From Eubacterium sp. MSJ-33 (GTDB lineage: Bacteria > Bacillota > Clostridia > Lachnospirales > Lachnospiraceae): 64,000 nt of DNA. The notes below the pieces were generated by a model that saw nothing but the letters and a program-made list of their open reading frames with translations, did no database searches and was not told the origin of the DNA. Position numbers and translations under genes: made by a program. Numbering within the stretch: the stretch's first letter is position 1; each line of letters opens with the position of its first letter. Shown one piece after another: positions 44,244 to 53,500 of this stretch. The stretch spans positions 1,053,501 through 1,117,500 of the forward strand of contig NZ_CP076562.1 in the NCBI RefSeq assembly GCF_022174665.1, in the 5' to 3' direction.

Positions 44244-45038
44244 ATGGCAGTTTTACCTGGAATTTATACAGCTCGAAAAAAAAACGGAAGTATCTACTAT
44301 CGAGCTTCTATCACATACAAGAAAAAACATATCAGCCTTGGAAGTTATCCGGATGAACCGACGGCTTCACGCGCCTATCAGGAATCACGTTTTATTCTGG
44401 ATCATACAGAAATCACGTTGACTCAGCATAACCTTTTTTCCTGTCTGCCACATGATAAATTTATATGCCTGCTCAACTTTCGTGACAACGGCATTTATTT
44501 TAAAACACCTATTTATCTCTATAAAAAATATTTCGAATATTACCTGGCAGAATCAGAAATCTTAAAATTTGATCGTGATGATCTGTTTTTTTACGCATCT
44601 AAGAAAATCCAGAAAAAAGGTGGATATCTGTTTGTGAGCGATTACGGAAGCCAATACAGTATTCTGTCCAGATATGGCATCCGCCCATTCGCAGTCTATG
44701 GCAGAGACTATCGCATGACAAATGCTGACGCACTTGATTTCCGATATTCCAATATTGAAATTATAAACGCCTATGCCGGCGTACAAAAAAAAGAAGTTGC
44801 AAACGGACAGATTGTTTATCAGGCAAAAATCCATGTGAACGGTGATTTTGTTGTGGGCACCTATGCGGATGAAATCTCTGCCGCCATCGCATACAACAAA
44901 GCGGCGGACACACTTACATCTCATGGAATCTGCAAGGCATATGCCAGAAATTATATTGTATCCATGAATAGCCGAGAGTATCACACCGCTTATGATCTGA
45001 TTTCTATTTCAAAAAAGCTTACAGAGCTTGCACCATAG
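44244..45038 (+). CDS. Orphan protein with two AP2-like domains
   Basis: A 264-residue protein. Residues ~4-55 contain GIYTARKKNGSIYYRASI and ISLGSYPDEPTASRAYQ, and residues ~185-245 contain AYAGVQKKEVANGQIVYQ and VVGTYADEISAAIAYNKAAD; both fit AP2/ERF-type DNA-binding folds (YRG-like strand, LG.. and AxAYdxA helix). The middle, with LNFRDNGIYFKTPIYLYK and YRMTNADALDFRYSNIEI, looks like a degenerate HNH-type module, with no His-Asn-His set visible. AP2 domains in bacteria are usually found in phage homing endonucleases. The start is uncertain: ATG 44244 has no close ribosome site. The tail overlaps the dusB stop by 20 bases. Confidence 0.65.
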   Translation: MAVLPGIYTARKKNGSIYYRASITYKKKHISLGSYPDEPTASRAYQESRFILDHTEITLTQHNLFSCLPHDKFICLLNFRDNGIYFKTPIYLYKKYFEYYLAESEILKFDRDDLFFYASKKIQKKGGYLFVSDYGSQYSILSRYGIRPFAVYGRDYRMTNADALDFRYSNIEIINAYAGVQKKEVANGQIVYQAKIHVNGDFVVGTYADEISAAIAYNKAADTLTSHGICKAYARNYIVSMNSREYHTAYDLISISKKLTELAP

Positions 45039-45954
45039 CAGAAAGCGCATCATAAGTTTCCACCATATTGATCCGTGCACGAAGCTTTGCTGAATCCGGC
45101 ATTCCTTGCGTATACCACGCTACATGCTTGCGCATCTCGTGAATCCCGGTAAATTCTCCTTTATATTCCACCATCAAAGACGCATGACGCAGCATCATCG
45201 CCTTTCGCTCTTCTACAGTTGGTTTTTCCAGATGCTCTCCGTTTTTCAGGAAATAACAAATATCCTGAAAGATCCACGGATTTCCCTTTGCGGCCCGTCC
45301 GATCATTACGCTGTCACAACCAGTCTGTTCGCGCATCTTAATCACATCCTCTGCACATGTGATATCTCCATTTCCAATCACTGGCACAGACACCATTTCC
45401 TTCACCTGCCGAATTACATCCCAGTCTGCCTGTCCGTGATAATACTGTTCTCTCGTTCTGCCATGTACGGCAATCGCAGAAACACCTGCCTGTTCCGCGA
45501 TTCGTGCTACCTCAGGTGCATTGATGTGTTCCGAATCGAAGCCTGCCCGAATCTTGATCGTGATTGGAAGTGAAACCGCATGCACCAGCGCATCAACGAT
45601 ATCTCCGATCAACTCCGGCTGCTTCATAAGCGCCGAGCCCTCGCCGTTGTTGACAATCTTCGGTACCGGGCATCCCATATTCACATCAATAAAGGAAAAT
45701 CCCTTATCTTCCAGTCTTTTTGCCTGCGATGCCATAAGCTCCGGTTCACTCCCAAAGATCTGCACGCCAATCGGTGATTCCTCCGGTTCCGTCATAAGCA
45801 GCGGTCCCGTATTTTTATTGTTATAATACATACCCTTGGCACTCACCATCTCCGTGTATACGATATCACAGCCCATCTCTTTGCATAAGAGACGAAATGG
45901 CAGGTCACAGATACCTGCCATTGGTGCCAACGCAATTTTACCGTTAAAATCCAT
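45019..45954 (-). CDS. dusB: tRNA-dihydrouridine synthase DusB
   Basis: DusB reduces uridine in tRNA using FMN. It has 311 residues. Landmarks are LAPMAGICDLPFR (FMN), the catalytic Cys in VNMGCPVPKIVN, IKIRAGFD, AIAVHGRTREQYYHG, and IGNGDITCAED then MIGRAAKGNPWIF (phosphate site). All are intact. It is the last gene in the dapA-dapB-DUF6145-coaX-dusB run; its 3' end overlaps the convergent AP2-like gene. Confidence 0.95.
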   Translation of the reverse strand: MDFNGKIALAPMAGICDLPFRLLCKEMGCDIVYTEMVSAKGMYYNNKNTGPLLMTEPEESPIGVQIFGSEPELMASQAKRLEDKGFSFIDVNMGCPVPKIVNNGEGSALMKQPELIGDIVDALVHAVSLPITIKIRAGFDSEHINAPEVARIAEQAGVSAIAVHGRTREQYYHGQADWDVIRQVKEMVSVPVIGNGDITCAEDVIKMREQTGCDSVMIGRAAKGNPWIFQDICYFLKNGEHLEKPTVEERKAMMLRHASLMVEYKGEFTGIHEMRKHVAWYTQGMPDSAKLRARINMVETYDALSAMVQAL

Positions 45955-45965
45955 TGTTTCGCCCT

Positions 45966-46730
45966 TTATTGTTTCTCGTAGATTAACTGCAAACCTTTTA
46001 ATGTCAGATCTGCATCATAATAATCAATACAATCCGTATTTTCTGATATCAGCTTTCCAAGTCCTCCGGTTGCTACAACCTTGATATTTTCCAAACCGGA
46101 TTCCTGCTTAATTTTGCGGATAATATACTCCGTCTGACCGACATATCCATAGAATACACCCGCCTGCATACTGCTGACCGTATCCTTCGCCAGAATCGTA
46201 TCCGGTCTTTTAATCTCTATTTCCGGAAGCTTTGCAGTTCCGGACCAAAGTGCCGCTGCCGCAAGTCTGATTCCCGGCGATGTCGCACCAGAATGGAACA
46301 CGCCACCCTCTAACACAAGATCATGTGTCGTTGCGGTTCCAAAATCCACAACAATCACCGGACCACCATACAGCTCATACGCAGCAACTGCATCGACCAG
46401 ACGGTCGGCACCCAGTGTCTTTGGTTCTGGAATTGCGATATTGATGCCGGTCTTGATGCCGGGAGCAACAATGATAGGCTGGATATTCAGATACTTGATA
46501 ATACCACTTGTCAGAGAATGCATGACCTTCGGTACAACCGAAGCAATAATAACCGCATCAATCTCTGAGACACGTATATCCCGAACACGTAGCCAATCCA
46601 CAAAATACACACCGTACTCATCGGATGTACGTGCCGTACCGGTTGTAATTCGAAAAGTCTTAATCAGATTTTTACCGTCAAACAGTCCTACTGTAATATT
46701 TGTATTTCCAACGTCTACTGCAAATAACAT
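45966..46730 (-). CDS. coaX: Type III pantothenate kinase
   Basis: CoaX phosphorylates pantothenate for CoA synthesis. It has 254 residues. Landmarks are the N-terminal [17 protein letters not shown] (phosphate loop), [21 protein letters not shown] (conserved Asp), [11 protein letters not shown] and [14 protein letters not shown]. Full length. It lies between DUF6145 and dusB with ~11-base gaps. AAGGGGAA lies upstream. Confidence 0.95.
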   Translation of the reverse strand: MLFAVDVGNTNITVGLFDGKNLIKTFRITTGTARTSDEYGVYFVDWLRVRDIRVSEIDAVIIASVVPKVMHSLTSGIIKYLNIQPIIVAPGIKTGINIAIPEPKTLGADRLVDAVAAYELYGGPVIVVDFGTATTHDLVLEGGVFHSGATSPGIRLAAAALWSGTAKLPEIEIKRPDTILAKDTVSSMQAGVFYGYVGQTEYIIRKIKQESGLENIKVVATGGLGKLISENTDCIDYYDADLTLKGLQLIYEKQ

Positions 46731-46741
46731 ATATGTTCCCC

Positions 46742-47062
46742 TTAACTAAGGAAAAATGTCTGAAAGTACAGCTCAAGCTGTTCAAACAATTCCTTTTTTT
46801 CCTTTCTGATCCGCTTGATTTTTAGACCACAGCCAATCTCATCGTACAGGATATCTTCCTCTGCGGCGTCCGTCACGATATTTAAATTGCCCAAACTGTC
46901 AAACACAAGCATGATGATTCCTCCAACATCCTCTGTAAATAACGTACAAAGAATTCGAAGCTCTTTCTTCACTTCTGTCGGAAGGTTCTCAAAATCCTCA
47001 TTCAAATAATACTTCTGTGTGTACTTTGACGCACTGCACAAAATAATTTCATCCTGATACAT
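46742..47062 (-). CDS. DUF6145-type protein
   Basis: A 106-residue protein. Landmarks are [40 protein letters not shown] and GGIIMLVF...GNLNIV, matching what I recall of the Lachnospiraceae family DUF6145, function unknown. There is no signal or membrane segment; the fold looks mixed alpha/beta with a C-terminal helix. It sits between dapB and coaX in a lysine-riboswitch-headed operon, with 15 and 11 bases between genes, so its expression is tied to lysine. A role in lysine, CoA or tRNA steps is possible but unsupported. Confidence 0.65.
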   Translation of the reverse strand: MYQDEIILCSASKYTQKYYLNEDFENLPTEVKKELRILCTLFTEDVGGIIMLVFDSLGNLNIVTDAAEEDILYDEIGCGLKIKRIRKEKKELFEQLELYFQTFFLS

Positions 47063-47077
47063 ACCGTTTCCTCTCGT

Positions 47078-47833
47078 CTATCCGATCACATCTGCCATAT
47101 CATAAAATCCTGCCGGCTTACCAGCCAAAAACTTTGCAGCTTCCACCGCACCCTTCGCAAATACAGACTTCGAATAAGCCGTATGTTTAAACTCAATCAC
47201 TTCATCCACGCCCGCAAAGATTACCTCATGCTCACCAACGATTGTTCCACCACGTACCGCAGAAATACCAAGTTCTTTCTTGTCACGCTTCTTTCTTACC
47301 TGTGAACGGTCATAGACATACTCATATGCATTGTCTCTGGCATCGTTAATTGCATCCGCCAGTGCAAGTGCTGTTCCGGATGGTGCATCTACCTTCTGAT
47401 TGTGATGCTTCTCCACGATCTCAATGTCAAATCCTGCCGGTGCAAACACATTGGCTGCATCCTTCAAAAGCTTCATCAATGTATTGATTCCAAGACTCAT
47501 ATTTGCAGATTTTAAAATCGCTACCTTTTCTGAGCAAAGAGACACTTTATTAAGCTGCTCCGGCGAGAGTCCCGTCGTACAAAGAACAACCGGTATCTGC
47601 TTTGCAACTGCGTAGTCAAGCAGCTTATCAACTGCAACTGCTGCCGCAAAATCAATAATCACATCTGCCGCAACATCACAGGTATCAATATCCGTAAATA
47701 CCGGATATCCATTTTCCTTATTGTCTACAACATCAATACCTGCAACGATTTCGACTGCCGGGTCTTCTTTACAAAGTCCTGTAATCACCTGACCCATCTT
47801 ACCGTTGCATCCATGCATAATGACACGAATCAT
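47078..47833 (-). CDS. dapB: 4-hydroxy-tetrahydrodipicolinate reductase
   Basis: DapB reduces HTPA to tetrahydrodipicolinate for lysine and dipicolinate. It has 251 residues. Landmarks are the NAD(P) loop VIMHGCNGKMGQVI, DFAAAVAVDKLL, and the active-site region EIVEKHHNQKVDAPSGTAL with the conserved His pair and Lys. It follows dapA by 30 bases and is under the same riboswitch. Confidence 0.96.
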   Translation of the reverse strand: MIRVIMHGCNGKMGQVITGLCKEDPAVEIVAGIDVVDNKENGYPVFTDIDTCDVAADVIIDFAAAVAVDKLLDYAVAKQIPVVLCTTGLSPEQLNKVSLCSEKVAILKSANMSLGINTLMKLLKDAANVFAPAGFDIEIVEKHHNQKVDAPSGTALALADAINDARDNAYEYVYDRSQVRKKRDKKELGISAVRGGTIVGEHEVIFAGVDEVIEFKHTAYSKSVFAKGAVEAAKFLAGKPAGFYDMADVIG

Positions 47834-47863
47834 TTGTTCTTCCTCCCAGTTCGTCTATCCGAA

Positions 47864-48754
47864 TTACCGAATCTTCACTCCAAAATCTACCATAGCTTTC
47901 TTCAACTGTGCTTCATGCTCCGGCTCGATTTCTGTCAATGGCATACGGAGATTTCCTTCACAAAGTCCCATCAGTTCCACAGCCTTCTTGACAGGAATTG
48001 GATTAACTTCACAAAACAGCGCTTCGCAAAGCGGAATTGCCTTAATCTGGATTTCTCTGGCACCAACAACATCGCCATCTAAATACTTCTGTACCATATC
48101 ATGTGTCTCCTTCGGAGCAACGTTTGCAAGTACAGAAATCACACCTTTTCCACCGAGGGACAGAATCGGCATAACCTGATCATCATTTCCGGAATATACG
48201 TCCAGACAGCCATCTGCCAGACTGACAAGACGTGCAACCTGTGAAAGATTTCCGGTTGCCTCCTTAATTGCTACGATATTCTTTACATTCTTGGCCAGAT
48301 ATACGGCTGTCTCCGGCTGGATATTCGTACCGGTTCTGCTTGGTACATTATACATGATGATTGGAATTGTAACTGAATTTGCAATTGCTGTATAATGTGC
48401 AATGAGTCCCTTCTGTGTTGCCTTATTGTAATATGGTGTAACTACAAGCAAGCCATCCACACCATACTTTTCAGCTTCCTGAGACAGATAGATTGCTGTC
48501 TCTGTACAGTTTGAACCAGTACCTGCAACAACGGGAATACGCTTGTTGACAACCTCAGCGCAAAAACGGATACACTCAAGATGTTCTTCATGTGACAATG
48601 TGGAAGATTCTCCGGTCGTTCCACATACAACGATACAATCTGTTCCCCCTGCAATCTGGTACTCGATTACATCACGGAACTTATCATAATCTACGGAACC
48701 ATCTTTCTTAAATGGTGTAACAATCGCAACTGCTGAACCTGTAAAAATTGACAT
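47864..48754 (-). CDS. dapA: 4-hydroxy-tetrahydrodipicolinate synthase
   Basis: DapA condenses pyruvate and aspartate semialdehyde, the first committed step to lysine and to the dipicolinic acid of spores. It has 296 residues. Landmarks are GSAVAIVTPF, GTTGESSTLSHEEH, VTPYYNKATQKGL (Tyr of the catalytic triad), AIKEATGN with the Schiff-base Lys (residue ~161), and SGNDDQVMPILSLGG. ATG 48754 follows TAGGAGG. It is under the lysine riboswitch. Confidence 0.96.
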   Translation of the reverse strand: MSIFTGSAVAIVTPFKKDGSVDYDKFRDVIEYQIAGGTDCIVVCGTTGESSTLSHEEHLECIRFCAEVVNKRIPVVAGTGSNCTETAIYLSQEAEKYGVDGLLVVTPYYNKATQKGLIAHYTAIANSVTIPIIMYNVPSRTGTNIQPETAVYLAKNVKNIVAIKEATGNLSQVARLVSLADGCLDVYSGNDDQVMPILSLGGKGVISVLANVAPKETHDMVQKYLDGDVVGAREIQIKAIPLCEALFCEVNPIPVKKAVELMGLCEGNLRMPLTEIEPEHEAQLKKAMVDFGVKIR

Positions 48755-48789
48755 TTTTCTCTTCCTCCTAAAATATAAAGTATAACCAT

Positions 48790-48824
48790 AAATAAAGCTG
48801 GCACTCCGATAAAGTGCCAGCTTG
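48790..48824 (-). terminator. Lysine-riboswitch terminator
   Basis: The perfect 11-bp stem AAGCTGGCACT/AGTGCCAGCTT with a ~7-base loop has a T-rich tail on the minus strand, right after the aptamer and before dapA. It is the expression platform: lysine binding would favour termination. Confidence 0.85.
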
Positions 48825-48831
48825 AAATGTC

Positions 48832-49014
48832 TCAATTCCGGTAGCGCTCCATCTGCATGCTCACAAATGACAGTCATACAATTCTTCATTGCACAACCAG
48901 GATTCCAGTGCTTAGACATCTGTCGTCCTTCGGCGGTTTCCCCTTTTCCATGCGATCCACTGTTCTAAGTCATCCCGCAAAGTACTCTTGAATTCCGCAC
49001 CTCTACTCAATCAA
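48832..49014 (-). promoter_or_regulatory. Lysine riboswitch (L box) of the dapA operon
   Basis: On the minus strand the conserved L-box blocks appear in order: GTAGAGGTGCGGAATT, AGAGTACTTTGCGGG, AAAGGGGAAACCGCCGAAGG, CTGGTTGTG, ACTGTCATTTGTGAGCATGC, TGGAGCGCTACC. The spacing and the following terminator match. The only >300-base gap near (48755-49057) is filled by this switch, its terminator and promoter. Lysine should turn off dapA-dapB-DUF6145-coaX-dusB. Confidence 0.95.
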
Positions 49015-49025
49015 AAATCATTGAT

Positions 49026-49054
49026 AGTATAGCATCGTTAAATAGGTCTGTCAA
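49026..49054 (-). promoter_or_regulatory. Sigma-A promoter of the dapA operon
   Basis: On the minus strand, a consensus TTGACA is 17 bases from TATACT, ending just before the riboswitch. This gives a transcript starting close to its 5' stem. Confidence 0.85.
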
Positions 49055-49057
49055 TCA

Positions 49058-49687
49058 TTATTCCAAACATTCCATTTTACTGACAGAAACCTCATATGCC
49101 ACCTTATTTACTATCTCGTCATTTCCTATTTTCTTCTGGTATTCCCGACTCTGAATTCGCCCCCAGATTGCCACATGCTCACCGACTGCAAGCTTTCCTG
49201 CAAACCTGGCATTTCTGCCCCAGCAGATACAAGGAATATAATCAGACTTACCATATGCACGGTTCACAGCGAGCAGGATGTCTGCAATCTCTCTGCCAAG
49301 CGGTGTCATACGATAAATTGGTTCCTTACATATGTATCCGTCCAGGTATATCTGATTTGGCTTATTCTCCCTGTCATCGACTTCGTCAATCACTTCGATT
49401 TCACGAACAAATACAGACAAAATCAACCGGTTCTTATTTTCCTCATGCTTGTTGTAAGACCGGAACTGTCCTTTTGCCAATACCTTTTCCCCAATATGGG
49501 ATTTTTCTACATCAAACAGGCGATCGGAAACCATCAAAGGAATCACGTCATGCGCATCGCTTAATCTGCTGACAACCAAATCCACCATATAGAATCCCTC
49601 TCCGAATATCTCATGGCTGAATCGGAAATCTGATACGATTTCTCCTGCTACTACCACCTGATTGTTGTTCAAAACTTTCTCTGTCAT
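49058..49687 (-). CDS. Single-stranded DNA-binding protein with two OB folds
   Basis: A 209-residue protein. Two SSB-like OB-fold halves are visible: residues ~8-100 (NNNQVVVAGEIVSDFRF, then VIPLMVSDRLFD, GEKVLAKGQFRSYNK) and ~110-209 (NQIYLDGYICKEPIYRMT, then IPCICWGRNARFAGKL, GEHVAIWGRIQSREYQKK). The second is closer to SSB. The usual acidic C-terminal tail (ending -PF) is missing, as it ends SKMECLE. Two OB folds in one chain differ from the standard homotetrameric SSB. GGGAGG precedes the ATG. Its job is likely ssDNA protection in a specialised context, not determined here. An upstream palindromic region may control it. Confidence 0.75.
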   Translation of the reverse strand: MTEKVLNNNQVVVAGEIVSDFRFSHEIFGEGFYMVDLVVSRLSDAHDVIPLMVSDRLFDVEKSHIGEKVLAKGQFRSYNKHEENKNRLILSVFVREIEVIDEVDDRENKPNQIYLDGYICKEPIYRMTPLGREIADILLAVNRAYGKSDYIPCICWGRNARFAGKLAVGEHVAIWGRIQSREYQKKIGNDEIVNKVAYEVSVSKMECLE

Positions 49688-49755
49688 ATTTTTTCCTCCC
49701 TCTTGTCAATGTTCACAGCTTTCATTTATATCCCCATATAAACTGTGAATTTTTA

Positions 49756-49794
49756 ATATTGTACATTTACAATATATGCGTGCCTATATTGTAA
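49756..49794 (-). promoter_or_regulatory. Palindromic ATATTGTA/TACAATAT array upstream of ssb-like gene
   Basis: ATATTGTA half-sites lie at 49756-49763, 49768-49775 (inverted) and 49786-49793. This gives one perfect inverted repeat with 4-base spacer (ATATTGTA-CATT-TACAATAT) and another (TTACAATATA, 8-base spacer, TATATTGTAA; 49767-49794). The pattern suggests an operator for a dimeric regulator, not a terminator. It lies in the 121-base gap between trmH-like and ssb-like genes. Confidence 0.6.
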
Positions 49795-49808
49795 TATTCC
49801 AAACTTTT

Positions 49809-50594
49809 TTATTTTTTTGATGTGCTTCGCTGTCGCAATACCTCGTATACAATCACTGCTGTTGAAACCGCAGCATTTAACGATTCTACCTGTCCGCACA
49901 TCGGAATCCGGATCAGTTCATCTGCCTTTGCACTGATTTCATCAGACAAACCATTTCCTTCATTCCCAACCAAAAACGCACACTTTCCGCTAAAATCCTT
50001 CTCATAAAAGGTATCCCCATTAAGATGTGCTCCATACACCGGAATCCCCTGTTTTTTTACCCGTCCTACCGTATCTGCCAGATTTTCCGCAACTAAGATT
50101 GGCATCCGAAATACAGATCCCATCGTTGAACGGACCACCTTCGGATTGTAAATATCCACCGAATCCGAACTTAAAATAATCCCTGTCACTCCTGCACCTT
50201 CTGCAGTCCTTATAATTGTACCAAGATTCCCCGGATCCTGCAACCGCTCAATAATCAGCAAAAACGGTTCCGTATCCCTTCCAAACAAATCCTCTTCCGT
50301 CGTCTGCTTCTGATACACTTCTGCCAGAATTCCCTGTGGGGTGTTTGTATCGGACATACTTTGAAATACAGAATCCTTGACAATCTCCACCGATGCATTT
50401 TTTTCTTTGCAGACATCCGCAAATTTGTCTGCCATGCTCTCAGCGACATACAGTGTCCGGATTGCATCGGCAGGGATTTCCCGCACCATGCGGATTCCCT
50501 CCACAATATAAAGTTCCTTTTCCCGCCGCAGACTGGCTGACTTCATCAGCTTCTTCACTTCTTTTATCCTGTCATTTGATGCAGATGTTATCAC
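49809..50594 (-). CDS. SpoU/TrmH-family RNA methyltransferase
   Basis: A 261-residue 2'-O-methyltransferase. The N-terminal ~90 residues are a SpoU substrate-binding domain; the SPOUT knot shows RLQDPGNLGTIIRTAEGAG, SSDSVDIYNPKVVRSTMGSVFRMPI and GNEGNGLS, then RIPMCGQVESLNAAVSTAVIVYE. These are all the family motifs, including the Arg/Asn/Ser triad. The RNA (23S rRNA or tRNA) cannot be told. It overlaps the dnaE 3' end by four bases. Confidence 0.9.
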   Translation of the reverse strand: MITSASNDRIKEVKKLMKSASLRREKELYIVEGIRMVREIPADAIRTLYVAESMADKFADVCKEKNASVEIVKDSVFQSMSDTNTPQGILAEVYQKQTTEEDLFGRDTEPFLLIIERLQDPGNLGTIIRTAEGAGVTGIILSSDSVDIYNPKVVRSTMGSVFRMPILVAENLADTVGRVKKQGIPVYGAHLNGDTFYEKDFSGKCAFLVGNEGNGLSDEISAKADELIRIPMCGQVESLNAAVSTAVIVYEVLRQRSTSKK

Positions 50595-53500
50595 GATTCG
50601 CCATTTCCTTTCTTATCCAGAAGAATTACATTCTCTTCTCCATAGGTGTTCTTCAATACTTCTAATAGTTTATCTCCTGCATCTACCCTGTAAAGATCCG
50701 GAAGCTGCTTGAGTTTGATATTGTGTTCCTGTCCTTCTCCCTGTGGTTTGATCAATACCTTCACAACCACCCATCCCGGGTGCTGCTTCAAAGTCGCATA
50801 TAACGCCTGTTCCTGTTGCATATACCCCTCAATATCTGCAAATCGTAGCCACAACTCTTTTCCTGCCGCCAGACGTGCCTGACGTACCTCCGCAAAGGTC
50901 GTCAGCCTCGAAAACAGCAGTTTTCCGCCCCTCTCATCGATAGATGCATTTCCTTTAATAAGTACCTTTGTATCCTTTACAAATCGGTCTTTGTTCTGGC
51001 GGTAATCCCTTGCAAACACGATAACCTCAACTGTTCCATACAAATCCTCGATCGTAAGGAATGCCATCTCATCACCATTTCGCGTTGTCTTTTTTGTAAT
51101 ATCCGCAAGCAGCCCGCCAATGGTATAGCTGGCTTTATCTACAACATGTTCCTGCTCATCATAATTCATCCCTGCTTCCGGATCATCGCTCTCTTCTTCC
51201 GTATTCACAAGGAAATCACTGGACTTTGCAGTCGTATATTCCTCCAATATATCCAGATCATCATCCAACGGATGTCCACTTACATAGATACCCAGAATCT
51301 CTTTCTCCATTGCCAGCAGATCTTCCTTTGAATATTCCTCGACATCCGGATAACGTACCTGAAACTCCGTCTTTTCTTCCTCCCCAAGAAAATCCATCAA
51401 AGACATCTGCCCACTCATGGCATTTTTCTTTTCCTTCGCCGTCTGCTCGAGAACTGCCGGATAAACCATCATCATCTGATGGCGGTTATGTCCAAAACAG
51501 TCAAATGCCCCCGCCAATATAAAACTTTCGATTGTCCTCTTATTGGCTTCCTTTCCGGAAAGTCTGTTGCAGAAATCCTCCAGACTTGTGAATGGTCCGT
51601 TCGCAACAACCTCCTGATGTATAACCTCCGTCACACCGTCTCCGATACTCTTTAACCCGGATAAACCAAACCGGATTGCACCTCCATCGACAAGGAAGTC
51701 TCCGCTTCCCTTATTGATATCCGGTGGCAGGATCTTGATACCGAGTGATTTACATGTCTGGATATAACTGCTCATCTTCTCCGTATTTTCACGGACAGAC
51801 GAAATCAGCGCTGCCATATATTCAACCGGATAATATATCTTCAAATACGCAGTCTGATATGCGACTACTGCATATACTGCCGCATGAGATTTGTTAAATG
51901 CATAGTTTGCAAAGTCGACCATATCGTCGAAGATTTTATTTGCTACCTCTTCCGGGATGCCGTTTTTTACACAACCAGGTACGTTTAATTCTTCGTTACC
52001 ATATACGAAATACTGACGTTCCTTGTCCATGACATCCGCTTTTTTCTTTGCCATTGCACGGCGTACCAGATCGGAACGTCCCATCGAGTATCCGGCAAGC
52101 TCCATTACAATCTGCATAACCTGCTCCTGGTATACCATACAGCCATATGTCGATTTCAGAATTTTCTCCAGCTTCGGTGTATCATAGATGATACTCTCCG
52201 GATGCTCACGGTTTGCTAAATATTTCGGAATAAAATCCATCGGTCCCGGACGATACAAAGAAATTCCGGCGATTACTTCATCCAGATTCTTCGGCTTCAA
52301 CTGCTTCATGAAAGACTTCATTCCCGCGCTCTCCAACTGGAATACACCATCTGTCTTCCCCTCAGATAACAACTCATAGACTGCAGGATCCGTCAGTTCC
52401 AGTTCGGACATATTGATCTTCACACCGTGATTAGCTTCGATCCGGTCTAATGCATCTTTGATAACCGTCAGGTTTCGCAGAGCCAGGAAGTCCATCTTCA
52501 AAAGTCCCAGCTCTTCTACCGGATCTTTCTCATACTGGCACACAATGCCACCATCTACACTTCGTGCAAGCGGCACATATTCTTCAATCGGCTTCTGACC
52601 GATGATAACACCTGCGGGATGAACACCGGTATGCCGTTGCAATCCCTCGAGTTTCATAGCCATGTCAAGCAGTTTTGTGACATCCGGTTCATTCTCGTAC
52701 ATTTCCTTTAAATCCGGACTTGTCTTCAAAGCGACCGGAAGTGTAACATCCTTTACACCCGGAATTTTGTTCGGAATCGCCTTTGCAACCTTATCACACA
52801 GGCTGTACGGAAGTGCCATCGCCCGGCCGACATCACGCACACACATCTTTGCTGCCATCGTACCGAAGGTGACAATCTGAACTACCTTCTCTTTGCCATA
52901 TTTTTGTACTACGTAATCAATAACCTCCTGTCTGCGGTTGACACAGAAATCAATATCAATATCCGGCATTGATACACGTTCCGGATTTAAGAAGCGTTCA
53001 AACAGAAGATCATACCGCAAAGGCTCAATATCTGTAATATACAGGCAATACGATACAATAGATCCGGCTGCCGAACCACGTCCCGGTCCTACCGGAATAT
53101 CATGACTTTTCGCATAATTGACAAAATCCCAAACAATCAGGAAATAATCCACAAAGCCCATCTGTTTAATCATGTCAAGCTCATAGTGCAGACGATTCTT
53201 TACCTCGTCTGTAACTTCCGGATAACGTTTTTTTGCACCCTCCTCGCAGAGCATCGTCAGATAGGAGAAGGAATCATATCCCTCCGGCACATCGTATTTT
53301 GGAAGCTTCCGCTCACCAAACACAATCTCGACATTACACATATCCGCAATCTTGTTCGTATTTTCCAATGCTTCCTTCGCATACGGGAACAGCGCCTCCA
53401 TCTCCTCCGGGGATTTCACATAGAACTGTCCTTCTGCATAACGCATCCGGTCCTCATCATTGACCGTCTTTCCTGTCTGGATACAGAGCAGGATATCATG

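Noticed and set aside
48838..48919. An extended dapA protein of 351 residues
   Set aside because: The extra sequence is the lysine riboswitch and its terminator; a strong ribosome site precedes ATG 48754.
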